From NCBI GenBank assembly GCA_028278545.1, contig JANQED010000152.1, forward strand, positions 124,001 through 188,000: 64,000 nt of DNA. Direction: 5' to 3'. Source of the stretch: Anaerolineales bacterium (GTDB lineage Bacteria > Chloroflexota > Anaerolineae > Anaerolineales > UBA11858). A program made the translations under genes and the position numbers. The stretch's first letter is position 1. Each line of letters starts with the position of its first letter. Below the pieces are notes generated by a model. That model ran no database searches and was not told where the DNA came from. It saw only the letters and a program-made list of their open reading frames with translations. Below are positions 8,577-17,521 of the stretch, in pieces.

Positions 8577-9872
8577 CTATTTCTCATTCCACGCAGCCAA
8601 AATCTCTTTGGCACGGTCGATGCGCACAGTCTTTTCAACCACTAACTGTTGAGCCAGGCGAGTAATATCCTCCCTCTGGGCGCCGGCGGCGATGGCTACC
8701 TGCCGGGCGTGCAGGCTCATATGCCCGCGCTGGATGCCTTCCGTCGCCAGGGCCCGTAAAGCAGCCAGGTTTTGCGCCAGTCCTACAGAAACAATGATCT
8801 CAGCCAACTCGTTAGCCGTCGTTACGCCCATGATCTTGAGCGCCACCTGTGCCGCAGGGTGGACTTTTGTGGCGCCTCCGACGATGCCAACTGCCATGGG
8901 CATCTCCAACTCACCGGCCAAATTCCCCGCGCCGTCGCTGCTCCAGGTGCTCAAGGAGGTATATCGTCCATCCCGGGCTGCATAGGCGTGCGCTCCGGCT
9001 TCAACCGCGCGCCAGTCATTGCCGGTGGCAACGACCACGGCATCGACGCCGTTCATGATGCCTTTGTTGTGGGTAGCTGCCCGATAAGGGTCCGACGCGG
9101 CAAAGGCCCAGGCAGCGATGACGCCATCCCGCACTTCTTCGGGGGAAAATCCCCTGAAGGCCAGTTCAGATAGCGGGATCGTGCAACTCGCCCGCGTCAG
9201 GCGGCGATCCGCCAGATTGGAGAGGATGCGCAGGTGCACACGCCCCCCCGTGATGGTCTCGATATGGGGTGCCAACCTCTCACAAGCCGTATTGACGGCG
9301 TTAGCCCCCATAGCGTCACGCACATCATAGATCAAATGGACCACCAGAAAGGCCCCGATGGGGGATTCCTCGATCAGGCGCACTTCCAGGTCGCGCGGCC
9401 CGCCTCCTAGTCCCTTCAAGACTGGGTCAATCCCAGAGACTTCGGCGAGCAGGTCGGCTTTCTTTTCTAATATGGCCGAGCGGGCCAGGTGCGGTTCAGG
9501 GACATCTAATATCTGCATCTGGCCGATCATCTCCGGGGGCGTGGCATGCGCCGTGAATCCACCACCTGCGCGGGCCAATTTAGCCATATGCGAAGCGCCA
9601 GCCACAACGGAGGGTTCTTCGACAGCCATAGGCACGATCACATCGCGGCCGTTGACCAAGAAATTCAACCCCAATCCCAGGGGCAGGCTGTACATCCCGA
9701 CCACATTTTCGATCATGTGCTGGGCCTGTTCGAGGGTCAGTCCGTTTTGACCTTCGAGAACAGGGATATCCTCTGGGTCCAGGAACCCCCGCTGAGCGAG
9801 TTCGGCGTGCCGCATTTCTATGGAGAGATCATAAAAGCCAGAGATCCTTGAGCTTTTAGGGGAATCGGTCAT
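8577..9872 (-). CDS. mvaA: hydroxymethylglutaryl-CoA reductase, class II type
   Basis: ATG 9872 is chosen because a GTGAGGAT ribosome site precedes it; an ATG 18 bases upstream lacks one. The 431-residue protein is soluble with no membrane segments. It carries ENVVGMYSLPLGLGLNF and VEEPSVVAGAS, containing the catalytic Glu, and THNKGIMNG with the catalytic Lys. It reduces HMG-CoA to mevalonate. Its resemblance to the class II enzymes often used for catabolism is striking, but linkage to HMGS and thiolase argues for biosynthesis. It is the first gene of the four-gene operon. Confidence 0.93.
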   Translation of the reverse strand: MTDSPKSSRISGFYDLSIEMRHAELAQRGFLDPEDIPVLEGQNGLTLEQAQHMIENVVGMYSLPLGLGLNFLVNGRDVIVPMAVEEPSVVAGASHMAKLARAGGGFTAHATPPEMIGQMQILDVPEPHLARSAILEKKADLLAEVSGIDPVLKGLGGGPRDLEVRLIEESPIGAFLVVHLIYDVRDAMGANAVNTACERLAPHIETITGGRVHLRILSNLADRRLTRASCTIPLSELAFRGFSPEEVRDGVIAAWAFAASDPYRAATHNKGIMNGVDAVVVATGNDWRAVEAGAHAYAARDGRYTSLSTWSSDGAGNLAGELEMPMAVGIVGGATKVHPAAQVALKIMGVTTANELAEIIVSVGLAQNLAALRALATEGIQRGHMSLHARQVAIAAGAQREDITRLAQQLVVEKTVRIDRAKEILAAWNEK

Positions 9873-10006
9873 ATCCTCACATCCATCCATATTTTAGGGC
9901 CAGAAGCTAGCAAAAACTATCAGACTCCTTGAGACCCCTCGCTGCACAACCCAAAAGATCAAATCAGATATTTTTTGGTAAAATTAGTGGCGGTGAGGAT
10001 GCCTTG

Positions 10007-11719
10007 ATGGTGACGTTAACACGCGAGCAATTAGAAGAAAGACTGGCTGCACTACACCGGGCCAGTCTTGAATTAGTGAGCGACCTATCTCGAGACAATG
10101 TACTGGAACGTATTGTGCACATGGCTCGGGAACAGGCCGACGCACGTTACGCCGCCATAGGTATCGTCAATGAAAACAGGGTGCTGGAAAAATTCATCCC
10201 CATCGGCATGACAGAGGAAGAGGTTGCAGAATTAGCTCATCCACCCAGAGGGCGTGGGCTAATCGGCGCCCCCTTAAAAGAACAGAAGATCATCCGGGTA
10301 GCAGACATAAGTGCAGACGACCGCAGTGCGGGCTTCCCAGAAAACCACCCCCAGATGACTTCGTTTTTAGGTGTTCCCATTATGTCCGGGGGGCAGATGC
10401 TGGGGCAAATCTACCTGACAGATAAAGAGAATGCCCCCGAGTTCACCGAAGACGATGAGCGGGTTATCGAGACCTTAGCCGCCTACGCCGCGGTAGCCAT
10501 AGAGAATTCGCATCTATACGAAAACGTTGTCGAACGCGACAAGACTCTGATGGAGCAGTTCGATGATCTTAGCCTGCTCTACAATCTTGCTAAAGCCTCG
10601 GCGCGCGCTTCCAGCATAGACGAACTCCTCGATCAGACCCTGAACCAGGTTATCGAACACTTCGGCGTTCAAGCTGGCGAGATCTTTCTCCGAGAGGAAG
10701 ACAGCGAAGTGCTCTGGTTGAAGAGGCACCGTGGTGAGGCTGCTTCTGCCTTTTGGTCTTGCGAGCGCTTTAATTTCGGGGATGGCATGGTGGGCCGCGC
10801 GGCCCTGGAAGACAAGACCATCGAAAGCCCTCCGCTCGGAAAAGACGTGGTTTGTTTGCGCCCGGCAGTGATCGAAGCCGGTTTCAAGCGGATTGTCTGC
10901 ATTCCTCTCCGGGCAAGCAACAGGGTTGTTGGTGTGATGACCGCGGCCAGCCGGGAAGACCGCCTGTACACCTGGCGCGAGCTCGATCTCCTGGAGGCCA
11001 TCGGCACCTGGACGGGCACAGCCATCGAAAACGCCCGCCTTCAACAGCAAAGCCGGCGCATCGCTATCCTGGAGGAGCGCGAGCGCATCGGCATGGATTT
11101 GCACGATGGCATTATCCAGTCGATCTACAGCGTAGGCTTGGCGCTGGACCTGGCCCGTATGTCGCTCGAAGAGGATGTCAAGGTCGCCCGGCAGAAGATC
11201 AGCGAAGGCATCGAGGGCCTGAACAGCACCATTCAAGATATCCGGGCCTATATTCTCGATCTCCGCCCCCGGCAGTTGCGCGGGGGCGAATCTTTACCCC
11301 ATGGCGTGCAGCGTCTGCTGGATGAATTCCGAAGCCACACCAAAGCCAAGACCACGCTGGCCACATCAGAGAACGGCTTCAGCGAGCTGTCGCGCCTTAA
11401 CGCTCTGGCGTTGTTCCACATCTGCCAGGAATCACTGGCCAATGTAGCCAAGCACGCTTACGCAAGCGAAGTCGATGTCCAATTGTGGGAGACGGATGAA
11501 CAAGTGCTCTTGAAAGTCAGCGACGACGGCCGCGGCTTCGACCCAGAAGAAACCGGCGAGATCATCGGGCACGGCCTCTCGAACATGCAGCGACGCGCCC
11601 GCAAAGTCGGCGGGGATGTCAAAATTAACTCCAAGGTGGATCAAGGGACCACCATTTTGGCGTGGGTGCCGTGGAAAGAGCACCCTCCTGCCTCCGAAGA
11701 GGGGACTGAGCCACCCTGA
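10007..11719 (+). CDS. GAF-GAF sensor histidine kinase (NarL-partner, HisKA_3 type)
   Basis: The start at ATG 10007 has a GGTGAGG site. The 570-residue protein has no membrane segment, so it is probably cytoplasmic. Two GAF domains cover about residues 20-175 and 190-345, followed by a HisKA_3 dimerisation domain with the H-box DLHDGIIQSIYSVGLAL (His366) and an HATPase domain (ESLANVAKHA as N-box, DDGRGFDP, GHGLSNMQRRA). This class usually pairs with a LuxR/NarL-type regulator, but none is adjacent, so it is an orphan kinase. The ligand of the GAF domains is unknown. Confidence 0.9.
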   Translation: MVTLTREQLEERLAALHRASLELVSDLSRDNVLERIVHMAREQADARYAAIGIVNENRVLEKFIPIGMTEEEVAELAHPPRGRGLIGAPLKEQKIIRVADISADDRSAGFPENHPQMTSFLGVPIMSGGQMLGQIYLTDKENAPEFTEDDERVIETLAAYAAVAIENSHLYENVVERDKTLMEQFDDLSLLYNLAKASARASSIDELLDQTLNQVIEHFGVQAGEIFLREEDSEVLWLKRHRGEAASAFWSCERFNFGDGMVGRAALEDKTIESPPLGKDVVCLRPAVIEAGFKRIVCIPLRASNRVVGVMTAASREDRLYTWRELDLLEAIGTWTGTAIENARLQQQSRRIAILEERERIGMDLHDGIIQSIYSVGLALDLARMSLEEDVKVARQKISEGIEGLNSTIQDIRAYILDLRPRQLRGGESLPHGVQRLLDEFRSHTKAKTTLATSENGFSELSRLNALALFHICQESLANVAKHAYASEVDVQLWETDEQVLLKVSDDGRGFDPEETGEIIGHGLSNMQRRARKVGGDVKINSKVDQGTTILAWVPWKEHPPASEEGTEPP

Positions 11720-11784
11720 TCGCACCGTAACGCATATTCATACGCCTCCACACGAGCGATAAATTACGCCCTCCCGCGCGGAAT

Positions 11785-11811
11785 CAAAAAAGCCATCCGT
11801 TTATGGATGAC
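11785..11811 (-). terminator. terminator downstream of tRNA-Glu
   Basis: On the minus strand CATCC-ATAAAC-GGATG, extended by a G-C side pair, is followed by six T. It lies 16 bases past the tRNA 3' end. Confidence 0.8.
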
Positions 11812-11826
11812 CTCTTTGATGGCGAG

Positions 11827-11899
11827 TGCCCCCAGGGAGATTCGAACTCCCGTTTTAGCCTTGAAAGGGCTACGTCCTAGTCCCCTAGACGATGGGGGC
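11827..11899 (-). tRNA. tRNA-Glu (anticodon TTC)
   Basis: The 73-base cloverleaf has a 7-base acceptor stem (GCCCCCA / TGGGGGC), the Glu-type D arm TCGTCTAGG, an anticodon loop CTTTCAA on a TAGCC/GGCTA stem, and a T arm GGGAGTTCGAATCTCCC. The discriminator base is A and CCA is not encoded. It has its own promoter and terminator. Confidence 0.96.
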
Positions 11900-11918
11900 T
11901 TGTTACCAAGCGAGCAGA

Positions 11919-11947
11919 ATTCTACCAGACCCCCGCAACAGGGTCAA
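11919..11947 (-). promoter_or_regulatory. promoter of tRNA-Glu
   Basis: On the minus strand TTGACC (11942-11947) and TAGAAT (11919-11924) are spaced by 17 bases, ending 19 bases before the tRNA 5' end. Confidence 0.7.
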
Positions 11948-11952
11948 GCGAT

Positions 11953-12246
11953 TCACTCCGAAAGGGGAGGTGCTGGGGGTTCATCCCCGGCAGGTCGAGG
12001 ACCCTTCCTTGGTCGGGATGACCGACCGGTTTGCGGGTCCAGCAAGACATTCAGCCACGACAGGGCGCGGTGATCGAACTCTCGCATACCACAAACATCA
12101 CAAACCCAGGCCGGGAACTCAGGGACGGCGATAAACTCACCCGATAGTTGGGCAAAGTAGGTAATATGGCGTATGCGAAGGATCCCCGCCTGACATTCCG
12201 GGCAGGAATAGGATTCCTGGTGTTCGTTCTGTTCTTCTTGACGCAT
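11953..12246 (-). CDS. YgiT-type zinc-finger protein
   Basis: The 97-residue protein contains SCPECQAG and CDVCGMREF, two CXXC knuckles about 40 residues apart that form the zinc finger of YgiT/MqsA-type antitoxin N-termini. A Pro- and Arg-rich tail follows instead of the usual DNA-binding helix-turn-helix. It lies 16 bases after lepB on the same strand and is probably co-transcribed. No MqsR or other toxin gene is beside it, so a toxin-antitoxin role is not supported here. Confidence 0.7.
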   Translation of the reverse strand: MRQEEQNEHQESYSCPECQAGILRIRHITYFAQLSGEFIAVPEFPAWVCDVCGMREFDHRALSWLNVLLDPQTGRSSRPRKGPRPAGDEPPAPPLSE

Positions 12247-12262
12247 CAATTCGATCCCATTC

Positions 12263-12856
12263 TCAAGGGGCTGCTAGAGCAACGGAGGGGTGGTCAATCA
12301 CACCCATCGACGTAATCGGCCAATAAACGAAAACCGCCTTGCCAACGATATATTCCATGGGCACTGGCCCCCAGCTATGGGAGTCAGATGAGTTGTTCCG
12401 GTTATCGCCTAATACGAAAAGCGCATCCTCGGGGACTTCCCACCTACCGGAATAAGTCGGCGAGGCGTTGACATATGCTTCGCTCAGTTCCTGGCCGTTT
12501 ACAAAGATAACGCCATCCTGAATGATGACCTCGTCACCCGGCAAACCTATAACGCGTTTGATATAGTCCTGATCGGGGTCTCGCGGCAGGTGAAAGACAA
12601 CCACATCTCCCAATTCAGGCTCTCCAAATTTGTAACTCAACTTCGATACAATGATGAACTCGCCGCTATCGAACGTGGGTATCATAGACTGTCCATCCAC
12701 GCGCACGCGTGCCGTAGTGGCATTGATCCCCAAGAAAAGGATTACCGATAACAGAACCGTCTCGAGGATATCAACGAGAAACCGAAACACGCCAGAGCCG
12801 GTTTTGGGCGACTGATCTTCCGTTTCGAAAATATCTTCAGATTCAAATTCTTCCAA
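12263..12856 (-). CDS. lepB: signal peptidase I
   Basis: This 197-residue membrane protease removes signal peptides from exported proteins. One transmembrane helix (about residues 25-45) is followed by the catalytic Ser57 in DGQSMIPT and the general base Lys100 in DYIKRVIGLPGD. The box GDNRNNSSDSHSWGPV is also present. An acidic N-terminal extension of about 20 residues faces the cytoplasm. It has its own promoter, separate from the microcompartment operon behind it. Confidence 0.95.
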   Translation of the reverse strand: MEEFESEDIFETEDQSPKTGSGVFRFLVDILETVLLSVILFLGINATTARVRVDGQSMIPTFDSGEFIIVSKLSYKFGEPELGDVVVFHLPRDPDQDYIKRVIGLPGDEVIIQDGVIFVNGQELSEAYVNASPTYSGRWEVPEDALFVLGDNRNNSSDSHSWGPVPMEYIVGKAVFVYWPITSMGVIDHPSVALAAP

Positions 12857-12902
12857 CGCTTACTCCACTTGCTGGTCTCCGGATCCCCCAATCCGCGCCA
12901 GG

Positions 12903-12931
12903 ATTATAAGACGCGTTGATAACTCCGACAA
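12903..12931 (-). promoter_or_regulatory. lepB: promoter of lepB
   Basis: On the minus strand TTGTCG (12926-12931) and a perfect TATAAT (12903-12908) are spaced by 17 bases, about 45 bases upstream of lepB. Confidence 0.7.
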
Positions 12932-12961
12932 GGACAAATAAACGCTCTGATGATTATGAGG

Positions 12962-13240
12962 TTAGCTAAGCGAGGGGATGTGCAAAGAGTCGATGATACC
13001 TACGATCACCGATATGACGCACCCGTCAGGCTGGTTGAGGGTGGCGCGGGCGGCGTTGCCCTCTCTGTTCACCAGCACGGTGTCACCGATCCCTGCCTGG
13101 GTATTGTCCAGAGCGACGAAGTCCCCCTCCGGCGGGGCGCCGGGCAGCGTCAAAGGCTGCACGACCAGCAGACGCCGGTTCTTGTAATCCGGGTGGCTGA
13201 TGGTTGTAACCACCGTTCCGACAACTTTTCCAATGGTCAT
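12962..13240 (-). CDS. BMC-P pentameric shell vertex protein (EutN/CcmL family), copy 1
   Basis: The alignable family start is MTIGKVVGTVV at 13240 (92 residues); an in-frame ATG at 13267 would add nine residues. It has the Pfam EutN/CcmL pattern: a first strand VGTVVTTISHP, KNRRLLVVQPL, DFVALDNTQAGIGDTVLVNREGNAAR and IVGIIDSL. Such proteins form pentamers that close the vertices of a polyhedral shell. It is the last gene of the microcompartment operon and the least similar of the four pentamer copies. Confidence 0.9.
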   Translation of the reverse strand: MTIGKVVGTVVTTISHPDYKNRRLLVVQPLTLPGAPPEGDFVALDNTQAGIGDTVLVNREGNAARATLNQPDGCVISVIVGIIDSLHIPSLS

Positions 13241-13284
13241 ATCAGGCTGTTCGTTTTCTCCAAGCAAGCATTATTAATGCTGCG

Positions 13285-13605
13285 CTACGTATACTTTATA
13301 TAGCCTTCTTTAAGCGTGTAATCGAACTCACCATCGGGCTTGACCACTAATTCATCAACAATGCCGATGATGGCCAGGTCAACAGGGACGAATTTATGCT
13401 CTCGCAGAGCCAGAGCGGCCTCGCGGGAACGAACCATGACGCACAGATCACCTGGGCCTGCGTAGACCACATCCACAGCCACCTGCAACGGCCCGGTCGG
13501 TTCCAGGTGTTTGTTCAATGGCTCGACGACCAGCAGTTTCATCCCCCTGAGGTCAGGATATTTGATGGTACAGATCGCAGTCCCGCGCACGCGCCCAAAT
13601 AACAT
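13285..13605 (-). CDS. BMC-P pentameric shell vertex protein, copy 2
   Basis: The 106-residue EutN/CcmL protein begins MLFGRVRGTAICTIKYPDL, then KLLVVEPLNKH, AVDVVYAGPGDLCVMVRSREAAL and AIIGIVDELVV. It differs from the others in having EAALAL where the loop is usually Gly/Ser-rich, and a C-terminal extension of about 15 residues ending in KEGYIKYT. It lies 17 bases from copy 1 and 55 bases from the small protein upstream. Confidence 0.92.
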   Translation of the reverse strand: MLFGRVRGTAICTIKYPDLRGMKLLVVEPLNKHLEPTGPLQVAVDVVYAGPGDLCVMVRSREAALALREHKFVPVDLAIIGIVDELVVKPDGEFDYTLKEGYIKYT

Positions 13606-13660
13606 TTTCAGACCTTGATTCGAACGAAATTAAGCCAGATTCAGCATAGCAGCGGCGCTG

Positions 13661-14029
13661 CTACGTCTGGATATTCTGGATCACGCGCTTGATGATCGTG
13701 TCCAGCAGCTTTTGATCCACCGAATCGCCCAAACGAGCGAGGACTGCCTGGTGCACGCGCTGCTGGAGGTCTCCGCTGCTGATCGCTCCTTCGGAGGCTG
13801 CCGGTGCACTGGATGACACGGCCGCACTCGGAGACTCCAGCCTGGCAATATAAGGACGTTCCGGTGCCGCCGGGGGCTTATCGTGCGCCCGGATGAGTTC
13901 AAGGCCCAGCCGCATGGCTTTGTCGCGCGCCAAGTCCGTCAAGACGATATCATCATCAACTTCCAGCGCGCTGACGCCTTGTCTGGCCAGATCTTCGATA
14001 TCGCGTTCGGTATAAAATGTCTTCGCCAT
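13661..14029 (-). CDS. BMC-associated small protein with a 'TER.D...' N-terminal motif
   Basis: The ATG at 14029 has an AGGAG site seven bases upstream; 122 residues follow. Residues 4-45 (FYTERDIEDLARQGVSALEV, then DDDIVLTDLARDKAMRLGLEL) resemble the N-terminal segment of microcompartment proteins such as EutQ and EutT, where 'TPAAR..A...G' is usual. A Pro/Ala/Ser linker and a C-terminal amphipathic helix (about 95-120, DLQQRVHQAVLARLG then LLDTIIKRVIQNI) follow. It has no enzyme signature. A cargo-linking or lumen-organising role is inference from this architecture. Confidence 0.7.
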   Translation of the reverse strand: MAKTFYTERDIEDLARQGVSALEVDDDIVLTDLARDKAMRLGLELIRAHDKPPAAPERPYIARLESPSAAVSSSAPAASEGAISSGDLQQRVHQAVLARLGDSVDQKLLDTIIKRVIQNIQT

Positions 14030-14077
14030 AGACACTCCTGAAGATTGATCCGTCCCAAGCACTCATCAATCTGAGCA

Positions 14078-14710
14078 CTAGTATTCGCTGCTTACGCCTT
14101 CGATGCTTTCCAAGGCCTGGATGGCGGCATCGCGGGCTGTTTTGGCCTCGGACTCGATGCCAGATAACCACATGCGGCCAAACCGACCTACTGAGCTGAC
14201 ATGCACGATATTGATGCTGGCCCTTTTTTCGGCTTCATTGCAGGCAAAGTTGATATAAGCCGCAGGGAAGCACTCCACAACCAATAAGGTTTGCCCGGGA
14301 ACCAGCATACTGCCGCGCCGCCAGCGGTTGAGCAACTGCGCCTGATACGGATCGATATTGGTGATTAACTGCACCGAGGCGAGTTGCGGGCGAATGCGGT
14401 CCTCGATGTTCAAGCCCAGGCGGTCTAAGACAATACGCCCGGATTCGAGCACGTCAGCCTGGCTGAGGGAGTGGATTTCGAACATGCCAAATTCACGCTC
14501 AACCACCTGCGCACCGGGTTTGGCCTCGGTGGCCTTAACCGCGATATCCACTGTGCGGAAGACCTCGTTCCCAGGGGCCATTTCGATATAAAGTGATGCC
14601 ATCCCCTCTACTGGCAAGTCGCCCTGGGTGATCGTACCCACGAAGGCCGCGTACTGCGGCTGCATGCGGTCAAGATAACAATAACAACGCAGAGAAAATT
14701 CACTAGCCAT
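14078..14710 (-). CDS. BMC-T tandem-domain trimeric shell protein
   Basis: The start at ATG 14710 has a GGTGA site six bases away; ATG 14716 is also possible. The 210-residue protein contains two BMC domains in tandem. The first holds MASLYIEMAPGNEVFRTVDI and KPGAQVVEREFGMFEIHS. The second holds GSMLVPGQTLLVVECFPAAY and SINIVHVSSVGRFGRMWLSG. Such proteins form pseudohexameric trimers whose larger, sometimes gated, pore can pass cofactors or bulky substrates. It is the only BMC-T in the locus. Confidence 0.85.
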   Translation of the reverse strand: MASEFSLRCYCYLDRMQPQYAAFVGTITQGDLPVEGMASLYIEMAPGNEVFRTVDIAVKATEAKPGAQVVEREFGMFEIHSLSQADVLESGRIVLDRLGLNIEDRIRPQLASVQLITNIDPYQAQLLNRWRRGSMLVPGQTLLVVECFPAAYINFACNEAEKRASINIVHVSSVGRFGRMWLSGIESEAKTARDAAIQALESIEGVSSEY

Positions 14711-14725
14711 AAACATTCACCATCA

Positions 14726-15592
14726 TCATTCTGGTTCCCGGTCGTGCATCGCAATCCCCAACGGCGTTACAAACACCGGCCGGTCAGGAACAGCGGTTGG
14801 GATACCGGTATATTCTTCGATCACCTCTGCCATGCCAGGGTACGTACAGGTACCTCCGACCAGGGTCAGCTGATCAACGGAAATCCTGCTATCCCGCACG
14901 TGGCGAGCCGTAATGCTGGCCACTTTTTCCATCACAGGTCGCAAGACCGGCAGCAGGCGGGATTGCTCACTCGGGTCGGTCTTCATCGCTTCGGCAGCTT
15001 CGAAGGAGATGTCATTGGCACCGGCCACCACAAGGGAAAAATGTGTGCCGCCGGTGGGCTCATCAGCAGTGTAGACGACTTCGCCATCCTGTAGAATGGC
15101 GATCCCCGTTGTGCCGCCGCCGACATCGACGATAGCTCCATTCTGCAGCCCTAAAAGGGCATTCGCAGCGGTGGGCTCGTCGACCAGCTTCGTGCAGCGC
15201 AAGTCGGCAGCTTCGAGGACGTTCGCAACAGCGCGGACTTCGGCCTGAGGCACTCCCGGCGGATAGCCGCTGGCAGCGTGAGTGAGTTGCACACCTAAGC
15301 GATGCTCAACCCGCCCCTTCATCTCTCGCAGCCGGTCGACTGCGCCGATGAAATCCACCACCAGACCGTCACGCACCACTTGAGCAAACTGGTATTCGCC
15401 TGCCAGGGGTTGAAAATGCTCATCGAGCACGACCAGCACCAAATAGGCGGTGCCGAGGTCCACCCCAACATGAAGAGGCCCTGGGGGAATAGAATCCAGC
15501 CGAGGCGGCTCAGGGTTTGGGAGCCAACGGATGACTTGCTCTGCGCGGGCTAACGTCTGGACGACCTCAGGCCGGGTGAGGTAGCCCTGCAC
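14726..15592 (-). CDS. eutJ: EutJ-like actin-fold chaperone of the microcompartment
   Basis: The 288-residue protein is an actin/Hsp70-fold ATPase: phosphate 1 HVGVDLGTAYLVLVVLD, connect 1 DEPTAANALLG, phosphate 2 AIVDVGGGTTGIAIL and adenosine motif LVGGTCTYPGM. This is the EutJ family found in ethanolamine and other BMC loci and thought to assist enzyme folding or loading. It lies 2 bases from the BMC-H gene upstream and 15 from the BMC-T gene downstream. It lacks the Hsp70 peptide-binding domain. Confidence 0.88.
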   Translation of the reverse strand: MQGYLTRPEVVQTLARAEQVIRWLPNPEPPRLDSIPPGPLHVGVDLGTAYLVLVVLDEHFQPLAGEYQFAQVVRDGLVVDFIGAVDRLREMKGRVEHRLGVQLTHAASGYPPGVPQAEVRAVANVLEAADLRCTKLVDEPTAANALLGLQNGAIVDVGGGTTGIAILQDGEVVYTADEPTGGTHFSLVVAGANDISFEAAEAMKTDPSEQSRLLPVLRPVMEKVASITARHVRDSRISVDQLTLVGGTCTYPGMAEVIEEYTGIPTAVPDRPVFVTPLGIAMHDREPE

Positions 15593-15594
15593 TA

Positions 15595-15954
15595 TTACTC
15601 TTTGTCTCCGTTCGTCTCGTCATCGCCAGACCCGTTTTCACCTGTGCGGCCGCCAAAACCGCCTTTGGTGCTTTGGGGCAGGATCATCTCCACATTTTCA
15701 TGGGGACGCGGGATGACGTGCACTGAGACCAGTTCGCCTACTCGTTTGGCCGCAGCCGCGCCAGCATCCGTCGCTGCTTTCACCGCGCCGACGTCGCCGC
15801 GCACCATCACCGTCACGTAGCCGCCGCCGACGTACTCTGAGCCAATCAAGACCACATTAGCGGCCTTGACCATCGCATCGGCAGCCTCGACAGCCCCGAT
15901 CAAACCTCGGGACTCGACCATGCCTAAGGCAATAAACGCAGGATCTTGTGCCAT
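15595..15954 (-). CDS. BMC-H hexameric shell protein
   Basis: The 119-residue protein is a PduA/EutM-type single-domain shell subunit: [20 protein letters not shown], continuing through KAANVVLIG, and [20 protein letters not shown], ending [14 protein letters not shown]. The pore-lining segment between those motifs is [10 protein letters not shown] Gly/Asp/Glu-rich tail of about 25 residues extends past the usual end. It is the only hexamer gene in the locus, so it would form most of the shell facets. Confidence 0.95.
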   Translation of the reverse strand: MAQDPAFIALGMVESRGLIGAVEAADAMVKAANVVLIGSEYVGGGYVTVMVRGDVGAVKAATDAGAAAAKRVGELVSVHVIPRPHENVEMILPQSTKGGFGGRTGENGSGDDETNGDKE

Positions 15955-16051
15955 AATAAACTCCTCTAAACTAAATAGTTTTCGATTCTCAGGCTACCTC
16001 GCTATCTTCCCCGATTTCCCTGTTTACAAGGGGATGCCGGGGGTGGTGAGG

Positions 16052-17521
16052 TCAGGCCCTCAAAACTTCTTGAACAACTTCCCTTACAATCGCCTCGAGC
16101 TCATCCGGAGAGGGGCCATAGACCGGGCCTGCAGGTACAGCCCCAGCCCTGAAAGCCTCCTCCGGAGGGCGCGAGGTTTCATAAGCAATGCGTTTGACGT
16201 TATATAGATGATGCACGGTGACATTGTCGCCGGTGATAGCGCCGCCGATACCGCCAGGCCCCAAGGTCAACGAGGGCATGATATTTGTAGTCATGCCGAT
16301 CATCCCCAAAGTGCCCATAGTGTTGACACCAATGCGAAATACCGGTTTCTCTAAACCGAAGGCCATCACTGGCTTTTCATCCGTAGCGTGGATGATCAAG
16401 CTGTGGCCGGTGCCGCCGAATCGGATCAACTCGATGCAGCGATCGCAGCCTGCCTCCCAGCCATTGGCCTCATACCAGCCCAAAACAGTGGTCAATTTCT
16501 CTCGCGATAGAGGCTCATCACGACCGACTTTATCCAGGCTGGCTACCAGAATCCGAGCCTGGCCGGGGACTTGAATGCCTGCTAAACCAGCCAGATATTG
16601 CGGCGACTTGCCCACGGTAGCCACGTTCATAGAGCCATCGGGGCGGAAGAGGGTCTTTCGCAGGGCATCGGCCTGGACCTCATCGACAAAATAAGCGCCT
16701 TCGCTCTTCATCAATTGTCTCAAGCGGCGGGCAATGGGGCGGTCAGCGACCACGGCTTGCTCCGTCGCGCAGATCACCGAGTAGTCGAAGGCTTTGCTGC
16801 CAACGATATATTTGGCGGCCTTTTCCAGGTCAGCGCTGCGATCTACGTAAACCGGCACATTGCCAGGGCCGACCCCATACGCTGGCTTACCCTGTGAGTG
16901 GGCCGCCCGCACCATCGGAGTCCCGCCGGTAGCCAAGATCACAGCCGTGCGCTTGTGGGCCATCAACTCTTGCGTGCCCTCCAGGCTGACCTGAGTCAAG
17001 CAATTGACCAGGCCTGGGGGCGCGCCAGCCTCTACCGCGGCATCGACCATAACCTTGGTGGTGGCCGCACAGCAGTTGACCGCCGTAGGATGCGGCGCAA
17101 TGACAATGCCATTGCGTGCTTTGACCGACATGAGCACCTTGTTCATCACCGTGGAGGTGGGGTTGGTGCTGGGGATGAGCGCGGCCACTACACCCATCGG
17201 CCAGGCAATTTCGATGATGCCCTCTGCTTTATCACCACGGATGATCCCGACAGTTTTTATATCCTTGATGCTCTCCCAGACATACTTGGAGCCAAACTCG
17301 TTCTTCAGTTTCTTGTGTTCGGGTACGCCAAAGCCGGTCTCCTCGGCAGCCATGCGGCCGAGGCGCTCCGCACCGATAAAGGCTGCCTGCGCCATGGCTT
17401 CACAAACGCGGTCTACCTGCTGCTGGGTGGCGCTGGCCCATACCTGCTGAGCCTGGTGTGCTCGCTCAACCATATCCCGTGCCTCTTGGATCGAACGCAA
17501 GTCCTTATCTGACTGGGTCAT
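16052..17521 (-). CDS. CoA-acylating aldehyde dehydrogenase of the microcompartment (EutE/PduP family)
   Basis: The 489-residue enzyme oxidises an aldehyde with NAD and CoA to acyl-CoA; acetaldehyde from DeoC is the likely substrate. The catalytic Cys251 lies in SVICATEQ, with the cofactor motif [15 protein letters not shown] and [14 protein letters not shown] Pro/Gly linker and an amphipathic helix ([17 protein letters not shown]) end the protein. This is the form of a C-terminal encapsulation peptide. The start codon overlaps the stop of the upstream BMC-P gene by four bases, so translation is coupled. Confidence 0.93.
   Translation of the reverse strand: MTQSDKDLRSIQEARDMVERAHQAQQVWASATQQQVDRVCEAMAQAAFIGAERLGRMAAEETGFGVPEHKKLKNEFGSKYVWESIKDIKTVGIIRGDKAEGIIEIAWPMGVVAALIPSTNPTSTVMNKVLMSVKARNGIVIAPHPTAVNCCAATTKVMVDAAVEAGAPPGLVNCLTQVSLEGTQELMAHKRTAVILATGGTPMVRAAHSQGKPAYGVGPGNVPVYVDRSADLEKAAKYIVGSKAFDYSVICATEQAVVADRPIARRLRQLMKSEGAYFVDEVQADALRKTLFRPDGSMNVATVGKSPQYLAGLAGIQVPGQARILVASLDKVGRDEPLSREKLTTVLGWYEANGWEAGCDRCIELIRFGGTGHSLIIHATDEKPVMAFGLEKPVFRIGVNTMGTLGMIGMTTNIMPSLTLGPGGIGGAITGDNVTVHHLYNVKRIAYETSRPPEEAFRAGAVPAGPVYGPSPDELEAIVREVVQEVLRA

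Noticed and set aside
12962..13605. Carboxysome vertex proteins (CcmL/CsoS4)
   Set aside because: No RuBisCO, carbonic anhydrase or CcmM/CsoS genes occur; the locus has DeoC and a CoA-acylating dehydrogenase.
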